A stretch of 64,000 bases of DNA from Conchocele bisecta (GCA_029237695.1 CM055274.1:23115505-23179504), one strand, 5' to 3'. Shown: positions 31,632 through 43,803, counted from the stretch's first letter. Numbers and translations are program-made. The notes: generated from the letters alone by a model not told the origin.

Positions 31632-31853
31632 ATTCAAATAATGCCTAAGCAAATTATCTCCCCTGTTTATCACAATTTCTGATAGTATGTACTTGAATAC
31701 TAGCACATATAGTGCATGTTTTGGAGAATTTTATCAAATAAAATGGTACGACTGATTGATATTTGTCATTTACTGTGCATGAAGCGAAAAAACACATATT
31801 GGATATCAGAGACATCATCTGAGACACAGTCACTCACGCTCCAGATAAGGAAT

Positions 31854-32412
31854 TACTGTCTGTTCCACGTTTTCAGTGCTGCCGACGAACTTTTGGCTAT
31901 TAAAACATTACTTTTAAATATATTTAAAGTAAGTACTTTTTTATCAATAACAAAAAATGTCACCATCCCAAAAAAATATTATTTGATGAATATTGATGTT
32001 ATTGTGAAAAAACGATCTTCCTATGGGAATTTAACATGGGGGCTAAACATAGATTTGTTTTACATATCTTTTTTTATTTGTGGACCGATTTTCAAAATCT
32101 AACTTTTGTTTTCTTAGTTACATTATTTCCAAGCTATCTCGGCAGGTTTCGTAGTGAATTTCCAATTTTTTTCGTTTTTTGATCCTTCAGGATCAAAAAA
32201 CGAAAAGTTTTGGAAATTGACTCCCAATGTTAAATTCCCATAGGAAAATCTTTTTTTCCCAAGAAAATCGATAGTTCATCGAATTTCATCAAATAATATT
32301 TTTTTGGAGAGGGTGAATTTTTGATGAAAACGTACTTACTTTTAAATATTTTTTAGATTTAATGTGTTTAATGGCCAAAGTTCGGCGGCAGCAAAACGTG
32401 GAACAGACAGTA
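31854..32412. mobile_element. MITE-P copy 2: 559-bp inverted-repeat element at TA
   Basis: Ends TA-CTGTCTGTTCCACG and CGTGGAACAGACAG-TA. The arms stay similar for about 200 bp, including CCTATGGGAATTTAACATGG. A central hairpin CGTTTTTTGATCC faces GGATCAAAAAACG (about 32174-32203). Open frames inside it are accidental. Confidence 0.75.
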
Positions 32413-33387
32413 GTAATTGAGTATTGTCACTCCATCATTTCTAAAGCTTTTGGACGGTATTTCAAAATGTAATTGTGTAAAATAAAATCACACTACTGTT
32501 TGCACATCAAGAGACAGCAATTGTTGAATAGATTGCTTTGAAATGAAAACATGTCTTGACATTTCATTAGCATTGTCTCCTTGGAGAATTCAAATGAAAT
32601 ACCAAGATGTGTTTAGCATGAAAAATAAGAATAGTATGCTATATTTGTGGTCTGTTTATTGTTTATTCACTACTTCTGATTTCAATTGGGTTTTTGGCAA
32701 TTTTAATTGGGTATTTAAGCAAATACGCGCCTTATCTGGAGCTCTTGTCACTTTAATGTATCATCAATGCACATTCAGAACTATAGACGTATAAAGGCAT
32801 TGCCAATCTGTCTCGAATGGTACGGGAGTGTGAAAAGAGTTACGTTTCCACAGCTACCTAATGGACCACAAAGACGCGTTTTCGAATGACCTAATATACG
32901 TTTAAAAATATGTACAAAACATGTGAATATCTGTGTCCAATATACGACCACACTCGCGGCATGGGATAGTCGATGAATATAATGAAAAGCCATGCAGAGC
33001 ATGATGTTATTAGCCGATCAAATCAGGGATCAATGTACCCAGCGTTGACATTTTTCTCGATTTTGTGCAGGTTTTGGAAACCCGTGCACAAATCCATCCA
33101 ATAAAGTATTTGTCTTCACCGGGTTTCAGGGTTCGTGAATCGCCATAGCAGCAATGTTTTGTTGTCACCATTATGTTGCGAAATATTCCAGCGTAAAACC
33201 TGTACTGAATGCTCTATTTATCTACAGATTACACTCCGCAATACACAAAGTTGTAGTCACTGTGTGTTTGTCCGAATTCTGTGGCAGCACGCGAGTGGGC
33301 GGAGCTACCGGTTACAGTGCCATCTAAAAATAGACGCAAGCTCCTATTCGTACAAATTTCCTAGAAGGCAAACCGCCTAACTTTAGT
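32413..33387. other. No recognised feature
   Basis: Nearly 1 kb without shared repeats. Small frames of 70-83 codons only, no motif recognised. Confidence 0.45.
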
Positions 33388-33477
33388 TTACCGAACTCGT
33401 GTAGTTATATGTAAGACGTTTATTTATAGCCAAATTACCGAACTAGTGTAGTTAAAACGTTTATTTATAGCCAAATT
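33388..33477 (+). repeat. Two-copy tandem repeat of about 46 bp
   Basis: TTACCGAACTCGTGTAGTTA and TTACCGAACTAGTGTAGTTA start the two units. Both end CGTTTATTTATAGCCAAATT. Confidence 0.75.
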
Positions 33478-33814
33478 GTGTTATTTCGCTATATTTAAAG
33501 TTTTAAACAGAGATAATGGCCAAAATTGAAAAATTATCCGGTTGATGTAGTTTGGAAGTGATACAACACATTTCGCGTTTGTAGATTACCGAATATAGGA
33601 GAAAAGGGTGGTTACAAACTTTTTCACAAACCAATGGATAACCAATATATAGACGATCTATAAATAGATCGGCTAATAATTATACAATGACACAATTAAT
33701 TCCTTCGTCATGTCGCCATTACAACACACCCGCACCCGATTTCCGCCGCCGCTCCCCAGACGATTGATCCACTCCAACCAATCGTCCGGATCATTCGGAT
33801 CAAATTACCGCTTG
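33478..33814. other. No recognised feature
   Basis: Unique spacer before Rep-F. Confidence 0.4.
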
Positions 33815-34147
33815 TTACACTACCGCCTGCGCTAATCTTGCCAATATTTGTCGATTTCTATTTTTCAAAATACTTCACTATTGTTCTAGCAATCAAGCAG
33901 TTTGATTGTCTGAGCCTGAGCTGTGTTACAGCTCAGGCTCAGACAATCAAACTGTTTGATTGCGAGTTAGCTTTGGCATTAGATGTTCAGATATGTTGAA
34001 TATTGTTCTTGCAATCAATCTGCTTGATTGGCTGAGCCTGAGCTGTGTTACAGCTCAGGCTCAGATAATCAAGCTGCTTGATTGCGAGTTGACATTGCTC
34101 AGAAACGTTGATAATCTGGACAAGATTCACGCAGGCGGCTGTGTACC
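33815..34147 (+). repeat. Rep-F copy 6 with duplicated hairpin core
   Basis: Ends ACACTACCGCCTGCGCTAAT and ATTCACGCAGGCGGCTGTGT are the best-preserved inverted termini of the family. The CTGAGCCTGAGCTGTG hairpin occurs twice (33912 and 34032). Confidence 0.8.
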
Positions 34148-34679
34148 CGAAACCAATCGCCTGGATCATTCGGATTAAATTACCGAATGGCTATTCCGAT
34201 TCATGGCTAATACAACATGTATTAGTCACTGCTCCCCAATGCATTGTAGTGCGATCGGGAGTGGCGCGCATTGATGACAATTTACCAATCGTCTAACGCA
34301 TGGGAAAATAGGTCGATTGAGTCCACAATTGACGAAATAACCCGTAATTGGAGAACAAGAAGGGCATATTATGTGAATTAACTAATCGTATACATGCATA
34401 CGTATTATGTTCTTCTGATTATCGAGAGAGGAACAGATTAACTGAGCTAAATACGGTTTTGAAATCGTACACGGTAGGGCTTAATAATTTTCTTATAAAA
34501 TGTTGAATTTCTGAAAAACACAGCAAATGCACACTGTTTAATTGTGTTTATTTTTTAGTTAAACATATGTCAATTGTAATTATATATCGTTGTCCGTTCC
34601 ATTGTGTAGCATACTATGCGTATTATGTATACTCCTATATAGATGCTATATTAGCTAACAGTAAAGGGTTATTTTAATT
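34148..34679. other. No recognised feature
   Basis: AT-rich unique sequence. Confidence 0.4.
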
Positions 34680-35194
34680 TTAAAGGTACATGCCCACTCA
34701 GTAGGCACAACATGTTCTTTATATCAGAAACATCATCTGAGACATTTTCTGTCAAAATAAATATTCAGTCACTATTGCCCCACGTATTAATTGGCAATAT
34801 TATACATTTTATATCGGACGTAAATGTCCACACTGATATCAGGGGAGATAGCCGTGTTTAATTAAAATACTAACGGACATTACTATTTATTATCTGTATT
34901 TATTTGTTGATGTGCAATGATCATACTTAATAATCAGTCGAAAATAATATTTTTTTAGGTGACGCATTTTGTTAGTATAAATAATTAAAACACTCATATC
35001 ATGCCTCATTTGCATAGGAAAATAGCCTGATACCACCACGCGTCACTATCAGTAAAATGAATATTACTAAATGATTATATCTGTATAGTGGGCACTCGAA
35101 ATCGTTAGAACTGATGGAATAGTGACGCAATCATACACTTATTTAATTCCCATAAAGAACAGTTTGTGCCTACTGAGTGGGCATATACCTTTAA
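34680..35194 (+). mobile_element. MITE-B copy 4, full length
   Basis: TTAA at 34680-34683 and 35191-35194. Ends AGGTACATGCCCACTCAGT and ACTGAGTGGGCATATACCT. Confidence 0.85.
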
Positions 35195-35212
35195 CAGCGT
35201 CGTACTAATATG

Positions 35213-35426
35213 TGTCTGTGAATTGGGAATTGGGGCTGTTATGGTTTTGGGACCAGTGTAGATCCAGATCAGCCTATGCATTCGCACAGTCTGATCAGGA
35301 TCTGCACTGTTCACCAGTCCGTCAATGAAACACATGACATGCTTCTAGCACGCAATATAGATCATTATCAAGTTATCTGCACTGGTCATAAGTCACATAA
35401 CCTCCATTTATCCAGTCATAGCCACG
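35213..35426. mobile_element. MITE-D copy 7
   Basis: Full-length but eroded ends. Centre CAGCCTATGCATTCGCACAG. Confidence 0.7.
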
Positions 35427-35437
35427 TGTATGGCGTG

Positions 35438-35541
35438 TACAGTGGGGTCAGCGTGTAAGTGCACACACGAACGAACACGACAGGTTGGAACCAACCTGTC
35501 GTGTTCATTCGTGTGTGCACTTACACGCTGACCCCACTGTA
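35438..35541. mobile_element. Pal-A copy 4, full length
   Basis: TA-CAGTGGGGTCAGCGTG to CACGCTGACCCCACTG-TA, with TTGGAACCAA at the centre. Confidence 0.85.
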
Positions 35542-35598
35542 ATTCATGTATAAAAAAAAATGTAAATATTTTTCTGCATTTTTTCTCATTTCGCATCG

Positions 35599-35738
35599 AA
35601 AGTGTATGTTGTTACCACTCAGTTGAACCGTCTCGGCGAGACGGTTCAACTGAGTGGTAACAACATACACTTTGGGTGGGTAGCGAACCAACCTGTCGTG
35701 TTCGTTCGTGTGTGCACTTACACGCTGACCCCACTGTA
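35599..35738. repeat. Pal-H copy 2 followed by a half Pal-A
   Basis: Complete Pal-H hairpin at 35599-35673 (TTGAACCGTCTCGGCGAGAC core). The right arm of Pal-A (GAACCAACCTGTCGTG to CCACTGTA) lies at 35686-35738. Confidence 0.75.
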
Positions 35739-35894
35739 TGCTGGGAATGAAACGGTGATGAAAATAGTAAACGTTAATTTTATACTCCAAACTGTTATCT
35801 GAAATGAATATGACTGGTCCAGAAACAGTAAGTATGTATTAAGTATGGTCTCGTTTCTTACGAATAGCAGTAATATTCCGTAATGAATATCATA

Positions 35895-36407
35895 TTAATG
35901 GTACATGGCCACTCGGTAGGCACAACATGTTCTGTATAGAAATTAAATAAGTGTATGATTGTGTCACTATTCCACCAGTTCTAAACATTATGAGTGCCCG
36001 CTATACAGATATAATAATTTAGTAATATTTATTTTACTGATAGTGACGTACGGTGGTATCAGGCTATTTTCATATGCAAATGATTCATGGTATGTTTTAA
36101 TTAGTTATACTAATTAAATGCGTCACCTGAAATAATAATATTTTGGGCAGATTAAAAAGTATGATTATTGCACATCACAAACTAAATACAGACAATACAG
36201 ACAATACATAGTAATGTCCGTTAACATTTTAAGGAAACACGGTTATCGCCCCTGATATCAGTGTACAAATTTACGTCTGACATAAAACGCATACTACTGG
36301 CAATCAATACGTGGGTTAATGGTGAATGAATGTTTATTTTTCCAGAAAATGTATCAGATGATGTCTCCGATCATTGTGTACCTTACTGAGTGGGTATGTA
36401 CCTTTAA
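35895..36407 (-). mobile_element. MITE-B copy 5
   Basis: TTAA at 35895-35898 and 36404-36407. GATCATTGTGTACCTTACTG marks a small change near the right end. Confidence 0.8.
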
Positions 36408-36452
36408 ATAGCCCTCCATATCATCCTATAGTTTGCCCTCTGACGGATTGTT

Positions 36453-36990
36453 CATGTGGCTGTGACTGGATAAATTTGGCTTATGAGATCTGCGACCAGT
36501 GTATATCATGATCTGCATAGTCTTATCAGGATCTACACTGATCGCCATTACATCAATAAAACACCCGCCAGTCTTCTAACAAGCAATACAGGTCGTTATG
36601 ACTATCATGCTGCAGTATTGTGCTATTTGATCCGGAGCTGCACTGTAGCCGATTTCATACAACTTGAAAAGTATACTTATCTAGCAAAGTATACTTTGAG
36701 GGAGAAATCATTTATTTTTCCCGAAATGCATTATGTCATATAGAACTAACGACTGCATATATTTGATGATTAAAAGTATGCAGAATTATTATACTGAATA
36801 TATTACAAAATGGCTGTGATAATGTAATAAATTCGGTATAATACAAATTAAAAAATGTATCCTTAAAATGAAAATTTCTCCCTCAAAGTATACTTTACTA
36901 GTAAGTATATTTGCAATGTTGGTGAAATAGGCTACTGGTCACCTGTCCAATACGCATGTATTCTCCCGTGACAGCCTCATATCAGGATTG
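36453..36990. mobile_element. MITE-D copy 8, interrupted by MITE-E
   Basis: The left part reaches GATCCGGAGCTGCACTG. MITE-E fills 36646-36934. MITE-D resumes with CTGGTCACCTGTCC and ends near ACAGCCTCATAT. A short duplicated stretch of its right part (TGTGCTATTTGATCCGGAGC) follows at about 36981-37028. Confidence 0.75.
36646..36934. mobile_element. MITE-E copy 1, CTG duplication
   Basis: Ends TAGCCGATTTCA and TGAAATAGGCTA. CTG at 36643-36645 and 36935-36937, whereas uninterrupted MITE-D has a single CTG here. Near-palindromic inside, including AGTATACTTTGAGGGAGAAA and complement and AAAATGGCTGTGATAATG. Confidence 0.85.
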
Positions 36991-37036
36991 TGCTATTTGA
37001 TCCGGAGCTACACTGGTCACCTGTCAGATAAGCATC

Positions 37037-37232
37037 TTTATCCCGTCAACACAGTGCGTATGTGCCGTGAAACACGGTGCCGTGAAACATTTTTGATATC
37101 CTGTCAATATGACCTAATCACTGCGTATGAATATGTGGCTTGGGTTAATTTGTTTGCATTTTAAAGTCATTTGTAGGTGATGACGGGATAAATAGAATAG
37201 TAGGTTAGTGCCGTGAATGGGAAAAAATATCT
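37037..37232. repeat. Rep-Q copy 2
   Basis: TTTATCCCGTCAACACAGTG at the left, GACGGGATAAATAGAATAGT at the right. About 40 bp longer than copy 1. Confidence 0.65.
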
Positions 37233-37560
37233 GGCGCAGCACGGAAACGGCACAGCCTCGCCCATCCCGTTTCCTAAGCCTTGCCAGATACCTACTATGC
37301 TCTATATTCTCCAGTGTTCCAATAATATGTTCAGTATCCAGCGCAATGGCCAGATCAAATGTCACAGCAATAATTGCGACGTAACATATTGTTTTATTAA
37401 TAGCCTCATATTAGTGTACTGTAAACGCCACTCGATTGGTGTGCATGGGCGGATCCAGCATTTAGATCTAGAGGGAACGTGTATTGTTAATTTTAAAAGA
37501 GATACACACATACCTGTACTCGTCAACACTCATGAAATACATTTTCTGCGTTTCTCATCA

Positions 37561-37914
37561 AAAGTATATGTTGTTACCACTCAGTTGAACCGTCTCGACG
37601 AGACGGTCGAGACGAGAGATGTAAAAATGACGTTTACATCTTATATTATTATTACCGTGACAACTCCTACCATACACACCTTATACGTGGATATAACTGG
37701 AGAAATGGGGCTTATGGGATGTGTAACCAGTGCAGATCCTGATCAGATAGCTCACTACTGGAACGTAATAATGATCTATATTACTCAATCGTCAACATTC
37801 CTGAAATGAATATTTCTGCAATTTTCTCGTTTCTCATTAAAATATTATGTTGTTACCAATCAGTTGAACCGTCTCGACGAGACGGTTCAACTGAGTGGCA
37901 ACAACATAAACTTT
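37561..37914. repeat. Pal-H copies 3 and 4 with a MITE-D left end between
   Basis: Copy 3 (37561-37619) is cut off after the loop. A MITE-D start (37685-37759, ACTGGAGAAATGGGGCTTAT) follows. Copy 4 (37838-37914) is complete. Confidence 0.65.
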
Positions 37915-37925
37915 GTGTGAGAAAT

Positions 37926-38366
37926 AATAATAATCCCAACTTACGTGTAAAAACGGGTTACAATCTAAAAGCGGCATATTTTAGATAAGGCGTGCGCCGG
38001 ACACGTCCCCACCTGGGTCCGCCCGATGTCATTCATGGCGCCAAGGGAAATGATCGATGTTGCTGATTCCGTCATTGTCAGGGGCACACCTCATACACAC
38101 GCGTCATCTGTCACGGATTGTCCATTTGTTGTGGTTACACCTTAAAAAGCATTGGGACTCCAATATGCACACAATGCAAAAAATACCATATTTTAGCTAT
38201 ATATCTACTTAGTATTTCTCAACCCAATTGAACATAATAATGTGTCTCCTGAAAAATACATTTGGATTGGTCGAAAATGCTTATAATACTGAACATTGGA
38301 AACTGCAGGGTTTTATCTGAAATATATGGTTACTAATTTAATTTAGTTTTGTTTTATTTACGCATG
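37926..38366. other. No recognised feature
   Basis: Unique sequence. Confidence 0.4.
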
Positions 38367-38525
38367 TATGCGTCCGCGCAGTCTGAGCAGGACAAACACC
38401 AGTAATGCTTCTATCAAACAGCGTATGAACTTATCAGGCTGCAGGAGTGGGCACACAAACCAGAAATTATACTTTCACCATCCATCTATGCGATAAGCCC
38501 CCATTTCCCCCGTCACATCAACATA
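38367..38525. mobile_element. MITE-D fragment (right two thirds)
   Basis: From TGCGTCCGCGCAGTCTGAGC to GCCCCCATTTCCCCCGTCAC. Diverged. Confidence 0.55.
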
Positions 38526-39276
38526 TTCCCTATTCTCTGGAGCAAAGTGCACCTCTGCACGGCATTATGTACGCGCCGCTGTGTTTACTAACCTACTCAG
38601 ATTGTTAGTAAACATACTGCAAGGTGCAACGTACGGGAGATGTTACTCACGGCCATGACCGCGTTGGCGTCCCAATAAAATGTAACTACATGCAATATAA
38701 CGGTCTTATGGAAACAGGTATCGCATCATACATGTGTAGGGATTGTAAGATAACTAATACGTTCAGTAGGTTAGGAACTACAGCGGATGCTTCGAGATAT
38801 GTAACGGAGTGACCTTGATACAACCGTTACGTGTTGTTTAGCAATAATTATCAGGTAACCTGCCCTGTATTGACCGAATACGTACAGACTGTTAATATTT
38901 TATTGTATCAGGCATTGACCTGATTCAAACATATGGGTTACAACGAAATGAAAACTGACGTTCCATTGGTCGGATGACGTCAATGTAATGCCCGCGTTCT
39001 GTCCATAGATAACGACGTAATATGTGGTCATTTTCGAGCATAAAACGTTACCTGATAAATAGAACATAAATATAACAGGCTCGGCTCGGAAACGGTAGGA
39101 TTCCTCGGCAAGCCTCGGAATTCCTACGCGTTTCCCAGCCTTGCCTGATAAACTTGATATCAAAAGACACTAGCCTGGTATTCTCTATATATCCTTCCTG
39201 GAGGTATGTAATTTCCTAGATACATATTCCAATACAGTGTATAGATAGTGGGCGTGGCTTTAAAGGTACTGTGTCT
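38526..39276. other. Mostly unrecognised; weak inverted repeat at about 39058-39150
   Basis: CTGATAAATAG..GGAAACGGTAGGATTCC faces GGAATTCCTACGCGTTTCCC..CTGATAAA. Related pieces appear near 37235 and 52750. Confidence 0.45.
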
Positions 39277-39279
39277 CAG

Positions 39280-39583
39280 TAGCCTATTTCACCAACATGG
39301 CAAAGTATATTTATCTAGCAAAGTATACTTTGAGGGAGACATTTTCAATTTAAGTATAAATTTATTAAATTGTTTATTATACTGAATGTATTACATTATC
39401 ACAGCCATTTTGGCTGTGATAATGTAATAAATTCAGTATAATAAGTCTTCATACTTTCAATCATCAAATATATGCAGTGGTTAGTTCTATATTAAATAAT
39501 GCATTTCGGGAAAAATAAATGATTACTCCCTCAAATATACTTTGCTAGATAAGTTTACTTTGCAATGTTGGTGAAATCGGCTA
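39280..39583. mobile_element. MITE-E copy 2, CAG duplication
   Basis: TAGCCTATTTCACCAACA to TGTTGGTGAAATCGGCTA, with CAG at 39277-39279 and 39584-39586. Confidence 0.85.
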
Positions 39584-39611
39584 CAGATCATGATATATCA
39601 ATAGTCAATAT

Positions 39612-39790
39612 GTATTATTGTTCACATAATGGATTTTAAGGAATTAAATGCGACGGAACGCTAGCGACCGCAGTATTTAGTTCCTGAAAAAATATGTGAA
39701 CAATAACATATTTATAGCTCAGCCAAGTATACAGTGTAATGTCCCATCCGAATATTGATTTTCCATTTCCTGTTGAACGTCATTTGATCA
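39612..39790. mobile_element. MITE-N copy 2, left hairpin and flank
   Basis: Hairpin ATTATTGTTCACATAATGG facing ATATGTGAACAATAAC, then sequence shared with 22445-22510 (AATGTCCCATCCG). Confidence 0.65.
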
Positions 39791-40256
39791 AGTGTGATAC
39801 ATATACAAGCATAATATTATATAATCAGACACGTGACAAGCAGGGGAGATAATTTGGTAAATGAAATGCATACTCGCTATACAGGTAGCAGTAAGGACAA
39901 TTTGTTATGAAATGATGACATATTCCTACATTTTGAAATAAATTTCGACTATAGGCAACTAATAAGTTAATTGAAAATGACATTGAATTTATAATTTAGT
40001 AACGATTGATTGCAGAACTGCGTCTGGTAGCACCAGTTATATTTCAGTAAAATAACTATACATGCATTTATTTAAGAATTTGTTCAGCCGACCAGCATTT
40101 AAAACATATTGTTTGCACTTTTTGTTTAGTTATCTATTAGTAAAAAAGGAATGCACCTATTTCAATAGGCGACCACCGGCTATACGATATCAGTGACAAT
40201 ACCAAACGGAGCCTGTGTCTCATGAAAGAAACACATGAATAAATCAATGTTATATC
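39791..40256. other. No recognised feature
   Basis: AT-rich unique sequence. Confidence 0.4.
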
Positions 40257-40662
40257 TGACTGTGACTGGAGAAATGGGGCTTATGGGATATGTGACCAGT
40301 GTAGCTATTGCTCAAAGACAATGGGGTCAGCGTGTAAGTGCACAAACGAACGAACACGACAGGTTGGAACCAACCTGTCGTGTTCGTTCGTGTGTGCACT
40401 TACACGCTGACCCCACTGTAAGCTATTGTTCACATAATGGATTTTAATGAATTAAATGCGATGGAGCGCTAGCGATCGCAGCATTTACTTCCTGAACAAA
40501 TCCAATATCGATCGGTATTGCTTGTTAGAAGCATGACTGGTGTTTCATTGATGGAATGGCGAACATGTGCAGATCCTGACCAGACTGTGCGGATGCACTG
40601 ATCTGGATCTTCACTGGTCGCAAAACCCTTAAGCCCCATTTCTCCAGCCACAGCCACATATA
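40257..40662. mobile_element. Cluster: MITE-D end, Pal-A copy 6, MITE-N hairpin, MITE-D right half
   Basis: MITE-D left end at 40257-40316, Pal-A at 40317-40420 (left flank GA instead of TA, first bases CAATGGGG), MITE-N hairpin at 40421-40504 and a MITE-D right half at 40516-40662 ending CCAGCCACAGCCACATA. Confidence 0.7.
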
Positions 40663-40741
40663 ATGTAACCCATTCCATCCGGAATACTCCTAGTGATATT
40701 GTACTATGTATTTCCATTTCGATGTTTCTTATTTCTCAATG

Positions 40742-40814
40742 AAAGTATATGTTGTGACCACTCATATGAACCGTCTCGAGGAGACTGTTCAAATGGCGGT
40801 CACAACAAATACTT
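40742..40814. repeat. Pal-H copy 5, diverged
   Basis: ATGAACCGTCTCGAGGAGAC core. Arms GTTGTGACCACTCAT and TGGCGGTCACAAC. Confidence 0.65.
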
Positions 40815-41195
40815 CCGATGAGACGCAAAGAAAATATTTACAATGTTTCATCAGCAAATTTGTGAATCCTCGGAATGTAATAGGTTCACAACTAATGTAA
40901 TTGATTCTGGTGTTTATATTTGTTCATTTTCACAATTACATGCAACAGCAAATTGATAAATAACAGACAATTGAATATGTTTGGCAATAATAGATAAAGT
41001 TGTATGGAACAAGCCGAGCTGAAATAGATAACGAATTCAAACTGACAGTTAAGAGAGAGCATGCCGTCGCAAATTAGCAAAACAATACGAACATCAAGTA
41101 CTCTCGTTACACTGTAATTGCCATCACAAACAACATATCTGTATTGAATGTCATGACATGACGTTGGCTAATTCACGAACGCTGTATTGCAATTA
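40815..41195. other. No recognised feature
   Basis: AT-rich unique sequence. Confidence 0.4.
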
Positions 41196-41811
41196 TTAAA
41201 TGTACAGTGGGGTCAGCGTGTAAGTGCACACACGAACGAACACGACAGGTTGGAACCAACCTGTCGTGTTCGTTCGTGTGTGCACTTACACGCTGACCCC
41301 ACTGTACATGCCCACTCAGTAGACACAAACTGTTCTTTACATCAGAGACATCATCCATCGGAGACATTTTCTGGCAAAATAAACATTAATTCACCATTAC
41401 CCCACGTATTTATTGGTATTATTTTTCATTTTATATCAGACGTAACTTTCCACACTGATATCAGGGGCGATAACCGTGTTTCCTTAAACTGCTAACGGAC
41501 ATTACTATTTATAATCTGTATTTATTTGTTGATGCGCAATGATCATTCTTTACAATCTGTCTAACATATTATTTGTTCAGGTGATGCATGTAATTAGTAT
41601 AGCTAATTAAAAAATATCGTGCCTCAGTTGCATATGAAAATAGCATGATACCAACGCGCGTCACTATCAGTAAAATAAATATTACTAAATGATTATACCT
41701 GTATAGAGGCCACTCGTAATCTTTAGAACTGGTGGAATAGTGACACAATTATACACTTATTCAATTCCATAAAGAAAATGTTGTGCTTACTGAGTGGGCA
41801 TGTACCTTTAA
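41196..41811 (+). mobile_element. MITE-B copy 6, carrying Pal-A near its left tip
   Basis: TTAA at 41196-41199 and 41808-41811. Pal-A (41203-41306) sits in the TA of the terminal GGTACATGCCC, leaving ATG on one side and CATGCCCACTCAG on the other. Confidence 0.85.
41203..41306. mobile_element. Pal-A copy 7
   Basis: Full-length, TA on both sides, nested in MITE-B copy 6. Confidence 0.85.
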
Positions 41812-41930
41812 CATTTTGGACAGGAAAACGAACCAACGGCTATTGGCTTGATAAGTTTTCTGAGTTCATATGCCTGGGTACGGAAGGTTCTTTTAACCAA
41901 TTCCCACCGCAAATATAAGATAACATATCT

Positions 41931-42483
41931 TACTGTCTGTTTCACGAAACCTGCCCAAAGTTTGCGTCTATAAAAACAATGAAAAAACAATATGTTTTCG
42001 ATAATATTTAATAGTATCAAAATTTAAGAATGAGCCATCTTATTATTTCGTGAAATTTTGTCAAATGTTGATTTTATTACGAAAAATAATTTCTCTATGG
42101 GAATTTAACATACGGGTAAAAGAGGTGGAGAACATGGAGGAAGAGTCGAAAACGAAAACTTTTGGATATGGACTCTAAAACCTGGGTGGATGGCTTAGCA
42201 ATACTATAACTAAGCAAACAAAAGTCAAATTTTGAAAATCGGTCCACTATTCTGAAATTATGAAAATGTCCCCATGTTAAATCCCCGTAGACATCTTTAC
42301 AGAGTGAATATGTCTATAGGGATTTAACATGGGGAAATAGTTTTTTTCGGTAATAAAATAAATATTGGACCAAATTTCACAAAATAAAAGGAAGACTTAT
42401 TTTTAATATTATCGAAACAAACACTGTTTTTGTATTGTTTATATACGCGTACTATTTGGACAGGTTTCGTGAAACAGACAGTA
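41931..42483. mobile_element. MITE-P copy 3, full length
   Basis: TA-CTGTCTGTTTCACGAAAC to GTTTCGTGAAACAGACAG-TA. Mid-arm motifs AAATTTTGTCAAATGTTGAT and CCATGTTAAATCCCC with complements. Confidence 0.8.
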
Positions 42484-43055
42484 ACTATACCATGCACTGT
42501 GTATTATCTGACACGGTGCAGTATTATATTCTGTGACAGATCAGACAATGGGCATTATCTGAAAGGCGGTGCATGTACAATATCAGACAAACTTAAGATT
42601 CATGTAGTTGAGTTTTGTCTATGCTCGAACAGCACGTGTTGTACATCGAGTCCATTTCGCCCGACCTGTCCAGTGCGAATTTCAGTAAAACAATCGATAT
42701 TAACCTCGTGACAAAAAAAACAACCAATCCTTTGTCGCATAACAAGGTACCGACTCGAATGAATATTGTTGTATTAATATCTATAATTACGTTCGATACA
42801 ATCGAATACATATTGCTAAACGGTTACATACATATACAGTCACCTTCAAACGATTTGAATAAATAAATAACGGACTATAATGTTATGCTATTATGTATTT
42901 GAACTACGAAAACTATGAGTATAAATGAGTTACAATTTAATCTTGGAATGAATAACGATATATTTTATTTACTTTTCACATCTTTGATACATGTTCGAGT
43001 TTAATTTCTGCATTTACACAGTATATGGGCAGTGCATGTACGTGAGGATGTGATA
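42484..43055. other. No recognised feature
   Basis: Overlapping frames of 72-93 codons on both strands; none recognised. Confidence 0.4.
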
Positions 43056-43200
43056 ACACAGTTAGATCACGGTTCGTCCGCATGTACGAGGAGATAATCC
43101 ACTCGCAGGTTCGTCCGCGAGTACGAGGAGATAATCCACTCGCTTTAGCGAGTGGATTATCTCCTCGTACGTGCGGACGAACCGTGATCTAACTGTGACA
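43056..43200. repeat. Inverted repeat J with duplicated left arm
   Basis: CGAGGAGATAATCCACTCGC occurs twice on the left and once inverted on the right (GCGAGTGGATTATCTCC). Outer arms CAGTTAGATCACGGTTCGTC and complement are perfect. Confidence 0.75.
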
Positions 43201-43803
43201 TGTTATATAACGTGGATGCAATGCGAGAAAACAGTTGGCAAAATAGCATTTCACAGTAGATTGTATCGATTTTCTGAACATATATGACCTAAAGAGTGAC
43301 CTGAAAAAATAAGCAAAAATAAAAAATATATATTTTATTATTGAAAAAGAAAATAACTACCGTTGCAAATTGGAGTCATATTTCCCGCGGATGTAGTCAC
43401 AATACAAAGTTTTGACTGGACATCACGTCATCGACTTCGTCAGCGATAACGTTCAATTTTGCCATTGTTAAATTATGTTGTTTTTGCTTTATCATACACG
43501 TACATCATTGCAGCGTGTGCATGGCTTATTTCGCTAGAGGAAGTGAACAAGGACACCATACGACGTATTGACGACATAAATGGGTCAGCTGTCGCAGATT
43601 ACATTATATTGCCTCATATTCTTGAGTACACCGAGTTTACAGTTAAAAGCTAAATGCTGTATTGTAACAAAAATACACTAGGGACGGACGTTCCCAAAAG
43701 CAGAAAGTGTACCGATAATGTTATATCATTATCATAATTTGATTGACCCAGTTCTGAACGCGGGTATCCTTGAAGATAAGAATAAACATATTGATAGCCA
43801 TTC
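43201..43803. other. No recognised feature
   Basis: A 64-codon frame at 43459-43653 starts with a hydrophobic run but has no recognisable identity. Confidence 0.35.

Noticed and set aside
31716..32102. 128-codon frame on +
   Set aside because: It lies mostly in the arm of MITE-P copy 2. Composition is AT-driven.
37213..37809. 198-codon frame on +
   Set aside because: It runs through Rep-Q, Pal-H and MITE-D pieces. No domain and no independent support.
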